Assembly: GCF_900636825.1 (NCBI RefSeq)
Contig: NZ_LR134318.1
Location: 5,937,501-6,001,500, forward strand
Source of the DNA: Pseudomonas fluorescens
Lineage (GTDB): Bacteria; Pseudomonadota; Gammaproteobacteria; Pseudomonadales; Pseudomonadaceae
DNA: 64,000 nucleotides
Direction: 5' to 3'
Numbering within the stretch: the stretch's first letter is position 1; each line of letters starts with the position of its first letter. This document shows, piece by piece, positions 1 to 8,300 of the stretch. The position numbers and the translations under genes were made by a program. A model generated the notes under the pieces. It saw nothing but the letters and a program-made list of their open reading frames with translations. It did not search any database and had not been told where the DNA came from.

Positions 1-51
1 GCGAGCAAGACTGAAGCCGAGCCGCAAGGCGTACCTGCAGCGCAACGCTGA
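1..51 (+). CDS. C-terminal end of a gene cut by the window edge
   Basis: Frame 1 is open from the first base to a TGA at 49-51 and gives 16 residues ending in AAQR. A hairpin that looks like a terminator follows 9 bases later, which supports a real gene end. The tail is too short to identify. In P. aeruginosa the gene beside ansA is, as I recall, an AGCS-type sodium/alanine symporter, so that is a possibility by context only. Confidence 0.5.
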   Translation, partial: ASKTEAEPQGVPAAQR

Positions 52-60
52 CAGGTAAAT

Positions 61-85
61 GACGGGCGCATCCCCTGCGCCCGTC
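61..85 (+). terminator. hairpin terminator of the upstream gene
   Basis: A perfect 10-bp stem, GACGGGCGCA and TGCGCCCGTC, encloses a 5-base loop directly after the stop codon at 51. The T tract behind it is poor (GGTTATTGT), so termination may be partial. Confidence 0.6.
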
Positions 86-106
86 GGTTATTGTGATGCA
101 ATAACT

Positions 107-196
107 TGTAGGAGCGAGCCTGCTCGCGATAGCGGTTCATCACTCAACATTTATGTTGGCTGAAAGACCGCTATCGCGAGCAGGCTCACTCCTACA
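107..196. repeat. REP element pair, GAGCGAGCCTGCTCGCGA family
   Basis: Two inverted arms, TGTAGGAGCGAGCCTGCTCG and its near-complement ending CTCCTACA, face each other across about 30 bases. The same family recurs at 27010-27098. The element lies just upstream of the asparaginase gene; its right arm ends 25 bases before the ATG chosen there. Confidence 0.85.
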
Positions 197-221
197 ATGT
201 CATCTCTTGTGGAGACCTCAG

Positions 222-1226
222 ATGATTGCCAATTCTTATCCCGCAGCTCAACACGTCATGGTGCTCTACACCGGCGGCACCATCGGCATGCAGGCCAGCG
301 CCAACGGTCTGGCCCCGGCGTCCGGCTTCGAAGCGCGGATGCGCGACTACTTGCACAGCCAGCCAGAGCTGGTCGTGCCGCAGTGGCGCTTTCGGGAAAT
401 GTCACCGCTGATCGACAGCGCCAATATGACCCCGGCCTACTGGCAGCAACTGCGCGAAGCGGTGGTCGATGCCGTCGACGTCCAAGGCTGCGACAGCGTA
501 TTGATTCTGCACGGCACCGACACCTTGGCTTACAGCGCGGCGGCGATGAGTTTTCAGTTGCTCGGCCTGCATGCCCGCGTGTGCTTCACCGGTTCGATGC
601 TGCCGGCAGGCGTGACCGACAGCGATGCCTGGGAAAACCTCGGTGGCGCGTTGGTCGCCCTGAGCCAGGGCTTGGCGCCGGGCGTGCATCTGTATTTCCA
701 TGGAGAACTGCTGGCGCCGACTCGTTGTGCGAAAGTTCGCAGTTTCGGTCGTCATCCGTTCAAGCGGCTCGAGCGTCAGGGTGGTGGTGTTAAGGCACCA
801 TCGATTCCCGCCGAACTGACCTACAACCAGCCCAAGCAACTGGCGAAGGTCGCCGTGCTACCGCTGTTTCCTGGTATCAGCGCCGAAGTCCTCGACGGCC
901 TGCTCGACAGTGGCATTCAAGGGCTGGTGCTGGAGTGCTACGGAAGCGGCACGGGGCCGAGCGATAACCCCGAATTTCTCGCCAGCCTTGGCCGTGCACG
1001 GGATAACGGTGTAGTCGTCGTCGCAGTGACGCAATGTCATGAAGGTGGCGTTGAGCTGGATGTTTACGAGGCCGGCAGCCGCTTGCGGGGTGTGGGCGTG
1101 TTGTCCGGCGGTGGCATGACACGCGAGGCGGCATTTGGCAAATTGCATGGCTTGCTGGGTGCAGGGCTGGAAGCCGCTGAAGTGCGTCGGCTGATCGAAT
1201 TGGATCTGTGTGGTGAGTTACTCTGA
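222..1226 (+). CDS. ansA: type I L-asparaginase
   Basis: Hydrolyses L-asparagine to aspartate and ammonia. The protein is 334 residues, normal for the cytoplasmic type I family, and has no signal peptide. The first catalytic motif TGGTIG is at residues 17-22, with Thr17 the expected nucleophile. The second, HGTDT, is at 97-101. A GSGTGP stretch lies in the C-terminal half. I chose the ATG at 222 because GGAG lies 8 bases upstream and the conserved N-terminal strand starts soon after. An in-frame ATG at 153 falls inside the REP element and lacks a ribosome site. The gene stands alone, followed by a long repeat array. Confidence 0.9.
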   Translation: MIANSYPAAQHVMVLYTGGTIGMQASANGLAPASGFEARMRDYLHSQPELVVPQWRFREMSPLIDSANMTPAYWQQLREAVVDAVDVQGCDSVLILHGTDTLAYSAAAMSFQLLGLHARVCFTGSMLPAGVTDSDAWENLGGALVALSQGLAPGVHLYFHGELLAPTRCAKVRSFGRHPFKRLERQGGGVKAPSIPAELTYNQPKQLAKVAVLPLFPGISAEVLDGLLDSGIQGLVLECYGSGTGPSDNPEFLASLGRARDNGVVVVAVTQCHEGGVELDVYEAGSRLRGVGVLSGGGMTREAAFGKLHGLLGAGLEAAEVRRLIELDLCGELL

Positions 1227-1243
1227 GCAAGGCTCTGGAATGG

Positions 1244-1813
1244 CCCTCACCCTAGCCCTCTCCCGGAGGGAGAGGGAACTGACCGAGTTGTTTTTCGCTG
1301 TCCGTCGACCTGATAAATCGCGTCGATTGTGGATTCGGCAGAGATGTTTCACGTCGGTGCATCTCGCCAATATCCCCCAATCGGCCCCCTCTCCCGGCGG
1401 CAGAGAGGAACTGACCGAGTTGTTTTTCGCTGTCCGTCGACCTGATAAATCGCGTCGATTGTGGATTCGGCAGAGATGTCTCACGTCGGTGCATCTCGTC
1501 AATATCCCCCAATCGACCCCTCTCCCGGCGGCAGAGGGGAACTGACCGAGTTGTTTTTCGTTGTCCGTCGACCTGATAAATCGCGTCGATTGTGGATTCG
1601 GCAGAGATGTCTCACGTCGGTGCATCTCGCCAAAATCCTCCAATCGGCCCCTCTCCCAGCGGCAGAGGGGAACTGGCCGAGTTGTTTTTCGTTGTCCGTC
1701 GACCTGGTAAATCGCGTCGATTGTGGATTCGGCAGAGATGTCTCACGTCGGTGCATCTCGCCAATATCCCCCAATCGGCCCCCTCTCCCTTTGGGAGAGG
1801 GCTGGGGTGAGGG
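1244..1813. repeat. tandem array of four 131-132 bp units with outer inverted repeats
   Basis: Units begin with GAACTGACCGAGTTG or a one-base variant at 1276, 1408, 1539 and 1670 and are nearly identical. Each contains TCGACCTGATAAATCGCGTCGA and a GAGATG...GCATCTC inverted repeat. The outer ends are complementary: CCCTCACCCTAGCCCTCTC at 1244 and GAGAGGGCTGGGGTGAGGG ending at 1813. Inner junctions keep only a shortened CCTCTCCCggcggcAGAGG palindrome. This looks like a non-coding MITE-like element multiplied head to tail. Open frames run through it only because stop codons are scarce in the unit; no ribosome site or protein family supports a gene. Confidence 0.85.
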
Positions 1814-1867
1814 GTTTCTGCGGCATGCAACTTGCTGCATTCCAGCATCCCCAGGCTGGAAGATCCC

Positions 1868-2860
1868 ATGCTCCACTCCCACCTCACCACCCTCAACGCC
1901 GTCTCTCTGATCATTAACACCTTCAGAGACGAAGGCTTGTCCAGCGAGGCGTTGCTGGCCGGCAGCGGCATCAGTGCGGAGGACTTGCACCGCGCCGATA
2001 CGCGCATCACCACCAATCAGGAGATGCAGGTCTGTGCCAACGCAGTCGCGCTCAAGCACGACATCGGCCTCGAATTGGGCCGGCGCATGCATGTGTCCTG
2101 CTACGGCATCCTCGGTTACGCCCTGCTCACCTGTGCCACCTTCGGTGACGCTTTGCGCCTGGCAATCCGTTATCCGGCGCTGTTGGGAACACTTTTCGAA
2201 CTGAGTCTGGAAGACGATGGCGAGCGCGTCTGGTTCGTCGCGGCGGACTATCGCGAGAGCCCGGCAATGGCGGTTTTCAACGCAGAGTTTTGCCTCGTGT
2301 CGCTGAAAGTGATTTGCGACGACTTGCTCGGCCATGCACTGCCATTGCTCGCCACGCGCTTCGAACACGACGCCCCGGATTACCGCAACCGCTATGCCGA
2401 TCACTTCCACGCGCCGCTGCACTTCGCCGCCAAGGACAACGCGTTCGCCTTCGACCGTCGTTGGCTCGATCAGCCGCTGCCACTGGCGGACGCCATTACC
2501 CATCAAGCCATGGCCGAACGCTGCCGCAAACAGAATCTCGAATTCACCGGACGCCAGGCCTGGCTCGGACGCATCCGCCAACTGCTCAGCGCTCAACTGA
2601 ACGCCGCACCAGGGCTGGAAGGATTGGCGCAACAGATGAAATGTTCGCCGCGTACCTTGCGCCGACATCTCAAGGACATGGGCAGCAGTTATCAGGAGTT
2701 GCTCGATGAGCTGCGCTTCGAGCGGGCCAAGCAGATGTTGTGCGAGGACCAATTGCCGATCTATCGAATCGCCGAGACGCTAGGCTTCAGCGAGACCGCC
2801 AGTTTCCGCCACGCGTTTGTGCGCTGGAGCGGTGTGGCGCCGAGTCAGTTCAGAGCCTGA
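1868..2860 (+). CDS. AraC-family transcriptional regulator with Arabinose_bd-type sensor domain
   Basis: The protein is 330 residues. The N-terminal two thirds resembles the sensor domain of OruR-like AraC regulators, with a YGILGYALLTC stretch near residue 78. The C-terminal part, about 240-325, is a double helix-turn-helix with CSPRTLRRHL and ETLGFSETASFRHAFVRW. The ATG at 1868 starts the conserved part; an earlier ATG at 1832 adds 12 residues coded next to the repeat array. It lies upstream of and parallel to a polyamine deacetylase and polyamine-binding protein, so it may control them in response to a polyamine or related amine. That role is inferred from position only. Confidence 0.8.
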   Translation: MLHSHLTTLNAVSLIINTFRDEGLSSEALLAGSGISAEDLHRADTRITTNQEMQVCANAVALKHDIGLELGRRMHVSCYGILGYALLTCATFGDALRLAIRYPALLGTLFELSLEDDGERVWFVAADYRESPAMAVFNAEFCLVSLKVICDDLLGHALPLLATRFEHDAPDYRNRYADHFHAPLHFAAKDNAFAFDRRWLDQPLPLADAITHQAMAERCRKQNLEFTGRQAWLGRIRQLLSAQLNAAPGLEGLAQQMKCSPRTLRRHLKDMGSSYQELLDELRFERAKQMLCEDQLPIYRIAETLGFSETASFRHAFVRWSGVAPSQFRA

Positions 2861-2868
2861 AAATCAAA

Positions 2869-2930
2869 AGATCGCAGCCTTCGGCAGCTCCCACAGGGAT
2901 CGATGCAGGAGCTGCCGAAGGCTGCGATCT
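2869..2930. repeat. REP element, GATCGCAGCCT family
   Basis: Perfect 23-bp arms at 2869-2891 and 2908-2930 with core GATCGCAGCCTTCGGCAGC and its complement enclose 16 bases. It sits between the AraC gene and the deacetylase gene, both on the plus strand, and could form a strong mRNA hairpin that separates the two transcripts. Confidence 0.9.
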
Positions 2931-3064
2931 ATTGTTTCCGAGGGGCGAATTACGGTCAGAGATTTTGGCCACATCGATCCCCTTTTGGCCTCTCCTGCCG
3001 TTCTCCGATTCGCCCCGCGCCGCAACACTGGACGCAACCGAATCAGCCCTGCGGAGAACAACAA

Positions 3065-4090
3065 ATGCTGACCATCTATTCAGACGATCACCACCTGCAC
3101 CACGGCCGCTGCGAACTCATCGATGGCCAGCTCAAGCCGTGCTTCGAGATGCCATCGCGCGCCGATCATGTGCTGCAACGTGTGCAAAACCAAAACCTCG
3201 GCCCGGTCGAAGCGCCGAAGGACTTTGGCCTGGAGCCGATCGCCCGTATTCACAGCCGCGACTATCTGAAATTTTTCAAAGGTGCGTGGGATCGCTGGAC
3301 CGAGTTCAACACCGACGGCGATTTGCTGCCCTACACCTGGCCAGCCCGCACCTTGCGCGCGATCAAACCGACCAGTCTGCATGGCCAGCTCGGTTATTAC
3401 AGTTTTGACGGCGGCGCGCCGATCACCGCTGGCACCTGGCAAGCCGCGTATAGCGCAGCGCAAGTGGCGCTGACCGCGCAGGCTGAAATCCAGGCCGGTG
3501 CACGCAGTGCTTTCGCCCTGTGCCGGCCACCGGGACATCACGCCGCCAGCGATTTGATGGGCGGTTATTGCTACCTCAACAACGCTGCCATCGCCGCGCA
3601 GGCCTTCCTCGATCAGGGCCATAAAAAGGTCGCGATCCTCGATGTCGATTACCACCACGGCAACGGCACGCAGTCGATTTTCTACGAGCGCAGCGACGTG
3701 CTGTTCACCTCGATTCACGGCCACCCGGAAGCAGAATTTCCGTTCTTCCTCGGCTATGACGATGAGCGCGGCGACGGCGCCGGTGAAGGCTTCAACTTCA
3801 ACTACCCGTTGCCGGCCGGTTCCGGTTGGGACGTGTGGAGCGCGGCGCTGGATCAGGCGTGCGACGAGATCGATCGCTATGGTGCGGACATCATCGTCGT
3901 CTCCCTCGGCGTCGACACGTTCAAGGACGACCCGATCTCACAATTCAAACTCGACAGCCCGGATTACCTGGCCATGGGCAAGCGCATTGCCGCTCTCGGC
4001 AAACCGACCCTGTTTGTCATGGAGGGCGGCTACGCCGTGGAAGAAATCGGCATCAACGCGGTGAACGTGCTGGAAGGTTTCGAACAATGA
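3065..4090 (+). CDS. aphA: acetylpolyamine amidohydrolase (class II histone-deacetylase fold)
   Basis: Predicted to remove acetyl groups from acetylputrescine, acetylcadaverine or acetylspermidine. The 341-residue protein has deacetylase-fold signatures: RPPGHHA at 154-160 with the paired catalytic histidines 158 and 159, CYLNNAAIAA about ten residues later, and DVDYHHGNGTQ from 193 with zinc ligands Asp195 and His197. A later SLGVDTFKDDP segment carries the third ligand. ATG 3065 has GGAGA upstream; the open frame extends further 5' only through the REP element. The stop overlaps the next start (ATGA), so it is coupled to the polyamine-binding protein gene. The pair matches PA1409-PA1410 of P. 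aeruginosa as I recall. Confidence 0.85.
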   Translation: MLTIYSDDHHLHHGRCELIDGQLKPCFEMPSRADHVLQRVQNQNLGPVEAPKDFGLEPIARIHSRDYLKFFKGAWDRWTEFNTDGDLLPYTWPARTLRAIKPTSLHGQLGYYSFDGGAPITAGTWQAAYSAAQVALTAQAEIQAGARSAFALCRPPGHHAASDLMGGYCYLNNAAIAAQAFLDQGHKKVAILDVDYHHGNGTQSIFYERSDVLFTSIHGHPEAEFPFFLGYDDERGDGAGEGFNFNYPLPAGSGWDVWSAALDQACDEIDRYGADIIVVSLGVDTFKDDPISQFKLDSPDYLAMGKRIAALGKPTLFVMEGGYAVEEIGINAVNVLEGFEQ

Positions 4091-5181
4091 AAAAGCAACT
4101 GATCGCCTCGGCATTGTGCGCGGCCCTGCTCAGCGCCGGCGCCCATGCTGAAGAACGCACGCTGCGCGTCTACAACTGGTTCGATTACATCACCCCCAAA
4201 GCGCTGGACGACTTCAAGGCACAGAACACCCAGACCAAACTGATCTACGACATCTTCGACACCAACGAAGCACTGGAAGCCAAGTTGCTCACCGGCAATT
4301 CCGGCTATGACGTGGTGGTGCCGTCCAACGTGTTCCTTGCCAAACAGATTGAGGCGGGGGTGTTCCAGCCGCTGGATCGCAGCAAACTACCGAACTGGAA
4401 TCACCTCGATCCGAAATTGATGAAGCTGATCGAAGCCAATGATCCGGGGAACAAATTTGCCGTGCCGTACATGTACGGCACCATTCTGATCGGCTTCAAC
4501 CCGGCCAAGGTCAAAGCCGCGCTGGGTGACAACGCGCCAGTGGACAGCTGGGATCTGATCTTCAAGGAAGAGAACATCAGCAAACTCAAGCAGTGCGGTG
4601 TGGCGTTGCTCGACTCGCCTTCCGAGATCCTGCCGCTGGCGCTGCAGCACTTGGGTCTCGATCCCAATAGCAAGAAGCCGGCGGATTACGCCAAGGCCGA
4701 AGCGCTGCTGATGAAGATCCGCCCCTACGTGACCTACTTCCATTCGTCCAAGTACATGGCCGACATGGCCAACGGCGACATCTGCGTGGCAGTCGGTTAT
4801 TCCGGCAGCTTCTCGCAAGCGGCCAACCGCGCCAAAGACGCGAAAAACGGCGTAGTGGTCGACATGCGCCTGCCCAAGGAAGGCGCGCCGATATGGTTCG
4901 ACATGCTCGCCATTCCGAAGGGCGCGAAGAACCCTGAAGATGCGTATACCTTTATCAACTATCTGTTGCAGCCAGCGGTGATCGCCCCGGTCAGCGATTT
5001 TGTCGGCTATCCGAATCCGAACAAGGACGCCACCGGGCTGGTCGATCCGGCAATTCGCAACAACCCGAACCTGTATCCGACCGATGCGGCCATGAGCACG
5101 CTCTACACCCTGCAACCGCTGCCCCGTGACGCTGAACGGGCGCGGACTCGGGCGTGGACGAAGATCAAGTCCGGCACCTGA
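4087..5181 (+). CDS. periplasmic polyamine-binding protein (PotF/SpuD type)
   Basis: Substrate-binding component of a putrescine/spermidine ABC importer. The protein is 364 residues. A signal peptide of about 21 residues (MKKQLIASALC...) ends at AHA before EERTLRVYNWFDYI, the usual start of the mature PotF/SpuD fold. Later segments such as YDVVVPSNVF, VPYMYGTILIGFNP and VAVGYSGSFSQA also fit the family. No permease or ATPase gene is linked, so it must share a transporter encoded elsewhere or serve as an orphan receptor. It overlaps the deacetylase gene by 4 bases, which suggests uptake and deacetylation of acetylated polyamines as one pathway. A terminator hairpin follows. Confidence 0.85.
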   Translation: MKKQLIASALCAALLSAGAHAEERTLRVYNWFDYITPKALDDFKAQNTQTKLIYDIFDTNEALEAKLLTGNSGYDVVVPSNVFLAKQIEAGVFQPLDRSKLPNWNHLDPKLMKLIEANDPGNKFAVPYMYGTILIGFNPAKVKAALGDNAPVDSWDLIFKEENISKLKQCGVALLDSPSEILPLALQHLGLDPNSKKPADYAKAEALLMKIRPYVTYFHSSKYMADMANGDICVAVGYSGSFSQAANRAKDAKNGVVVDMRLPKEGAPIWFDMLAIPKGAKNPEDAYTFINYLLQPAVIAPVSDFVGYPNPNKDATGLVDPAIRNNPNLYPTDAAMSTLYTLQPLPRDAERARTRAWTKIKSGT

Positions 5182-5199
5182 AACCGATGGCAAAAACGA

Positions 5200-5225
5200 G
5201 ACCCGCAGACGCGGGTCTTTTTTTG
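5200..5225 (+). terminator. rho-independent terminator of the polyamine operon
   Basis: Stem GACCCGC / GCGGGTC with an AGAC loop is followed at once by a run of eight T. It starts 19 bases after the stop codon at 5181. Confidence 0.92.
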
Positions 5226-5324
5226 CCCGCGATATTTATCTACCACCCGCAAGAACCCATGGCTGGCTAACGTCGGGCCGGTGCGAGGTGGTGGCTGTCG
5301 CCATCTCATTACCGGACGATTTCC

Positions 5325-8300
5325 ATGACTGAAACCACCGTTGCCCCTGCGGCCGACGATTCGCCGCTGCTGCAAAAGCAAAGCCGATTGATCGACCTGA
5401 CCAGTGAAGGCACCTCCTTGCGCCAAGCTGCATCGACATTGCTGCGTCAGGCGCTGCGCGAACGCCACCCGGAACAGGAGATCGATCCCGACGTCGCCAA
5501 AATCGCCACGCCGGATCCCACCGAAAGTAGTCTGTACCATTTCGAAACGCTGACCCACGCTCTGATCCGGCAAAGTTATGCCAAGACGATGGCCCGTTAT
5601 CTTGAAGGCGAAAGCTTTCTGACCCTGACGACGCACGTGCAAACCGCGGTTCACCTGGCCGTCGACATGGACGACATCAACGCCCTGCTCAATGACCATT
5701 CGCCATTTCTGTTCGTTGCCTATCAACAGCAGCAACTGGACTATTGGAATGAAAACGCCGGAAGCCAACCTCGCTGGCAAATGCTCGCCGATTCGTTCCG
5801 CGCCGCCCTGAGTGTGCATCAAGTCAGCGGCTGGAATGCCGATGAATGCACGCTCGCACGGTTGATCGCGGCCAGTGCGGACAAAGCGCTGCGCCCGGTG
5901 ACCAACGATGGCATGAAAGATATCCAGGCACGGCTTATCGATCTGGATCTGGTCGAGGGCGCGAGCAGCCGGCACTTGTCCATCGCCGGAGCTATCGTGT
6001 TGACCGCAACCTTGGGCGCTCGGCAATTGATCGCGATGTACACGATCTCCGCGGGATATGAATCATTTGCCTCGATGGCTGAGCTGGGTGACTCGCTGCC
6101 AGCGCGTGTTGACGTAAATCTGGACGGACGCACGCTGGAGTGGCGCCTGATCGAACCCGACGGTGACGTTTTCGATGCGGTGACCTGGGCGCTGGTGGCG
6201 AGCCAACTCGACGCCATCGCGATGCTCGACCCGGGGCGTCAACCCCTTGAGTCAGCCTCACCGGCATTGCCACAAAGAAGCAGTCTCGGCCTGCAGGACA
6301 GCGATCGCCTCGACCGCCTCGATCAGTCCATACCGCCGTGGTTGCGCACAGCTTCACTCAACGATCTGCAAGCCTATCGCGGTTATGTGCATCAACTGGC
6401 GTTACTGCGTGACGACCATGCGCAAGCTTTTCGCGAAGACGATATTCCCCTGATCAAAGCCTACGCCCAGCAACAGATGCGCGAGGCAATCATCGCCGAC
6501 GTCAACGCGATCGGCGCCGCCGACCTGCCACTGGATGAGCTGCGCATCACCGTAACGGCCAGTTTCGAGGCCAGTGGGCTGGTGCTGCCCAATCCGTTTG
6601 ACCAGAGCGTCGAGACCCTCGGCGAATTCGCCTTGCAGAACACGGCGCCGTATCTGGCGACGCTGGCGTTCGCGGATGACCGCGCGGTCCCGGCCTGGCT
6701 GACCGTCGACTACCTGACCACGATGGCCGAGCAGGTCAACATCGGTGAGCGCTATCCGAAGTTGATCAAGCAAACCCTGTTCGACGATCCGCAGCGGGCT
6801 GCTCAACAGAAAACCCGCTACACCGCGCAATTGCCAGTGCTCCTGCCGTTGCTGGCCCTGGAGGCCAAATTGCGCGGCCAGGGGCGGATCGAACAGCGCG
6901 GCTACAACTACGTTTGTCAGTTGATGAACTCCATCAGGGAGCAACAGCCGCTGGCCGAGCAACCCGTGACGATCCGCCCTTTGGCTTTTGTGCCACGCAA
7001 TCGCCTGAGCAAGTCGGCGGATGTTATCGACAACATGTTCATCATCGGCCCGCGTGAAGGCGAAGGGCCGTGCCTGCTTTACCGGCCGGCGCTCGACGAA
7101 CCATTGCTGCAGTTCGAGTCGCCGCAAAATCTGCTGTACGCCCTTTATCAACCCGGAGCCGTACGCGATTCGGTAATGGCCTGGTTCGCCAGTGAAGCCG
7201 TTGGTTTCGAATACGCCCAATACGTGTTTACCAGCGAAATCCCCTCGCCCTGGGTCATCCCTCAATTGACGTTCGAGCCGCTTATTCATCTGGATCTGGC
7301 GGGCCCCATCGATCTGGCCAACGAGCCTATGAGCGGTGACGTACTTGCCACGCTGTATGACGCGAACCGTCAGGCAATGCTCGCGCTCGCCGACCGCGAG
7401 TCGGTTTCCAATACCGAGCGCCGCTGGCGCTTGCTCGCCGACAGTGGTTGGGCGCTATTCGACGTTGCGAGCAATTTCTTCACCGGCGCGGCCGGCACCG
7501 CGGTTTGGGTGTGGCAAAGCATCGGTGGAATCCAGAAGGCTATCGACGCGAAACGCCAAGGCGATACGCTGATTGAATGGAAGTCCACGGGTGACGTGTT
7601 GCTGGCCCTGAGCATTCTCCTCTCGCAGCACATCGCGGCCAGACGCAACCATGTCACCCTGCGCTCATTCAAGGAGGTGCGCCAGCAAACGCTGGAGTCG
7701 GAGACCATCGAGCAAAGCTCTGTCGACGTGCCTGTAACGACTCCGGCCAAGAGCGTGCCGAGGGTCAAATACGACACAGTCATCATCAGCGGGGATGTTC
7801 CCGCGGAGCATGTCACTTCGCTGGAATCCGGCACGCCCTATCGCTCGGCCACTGGCGCGCGGTTCATCACTTTGATCGACAGCTTCAAGATCGGCACGCC
7901 AGAAGCTCCCGAAACGCTGGAGACCTCTGCTGTCACCCATTTGTCGACGATTGATGGCAAATCCTGCGCAAAGGTCGGGGACCGCTGGTTCGAAGTCGAT
8001 GCTGCCGCCGATCCGCTGCGCATCGTCGATTCCTCCGATGCTGCCCGCAAAGGTCCGGCAGTGCGCTACGACGAAGCGTCTGGCAGCTGGCACTGGGATT
8101 TGAAACTTCGTCTGCTCGGCGGCGCACCTACCGGCCGTATTGCCCTGCTTCGTCGTCAGCGGGAACAGCGAAAAAACGCCGCCATGGCGCAGTTACAACC
8201 TTTTCTTGAGGGCGAAACCCGTCAGCAGGAAGGGGTAGTCGAGGCCCTGCGTAACCTGACGCTCAAGCCTGCGGCGGATACCGAAGACGTTTTCGAAGCG

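Noticed and set aside
1244..1813. CRISPR array
   Set aside because: Units are 131-132 bp and contiguous, without short conserved repeats separated by unique spacers, and there are no cas genes.
1210..2752. Several open frames through the tandem repeat array on both strands
   Set aside because: They merely repeat the translated 131-bp unit, lack ribosome sites, and some run into the AraC gene in the wrong frame.
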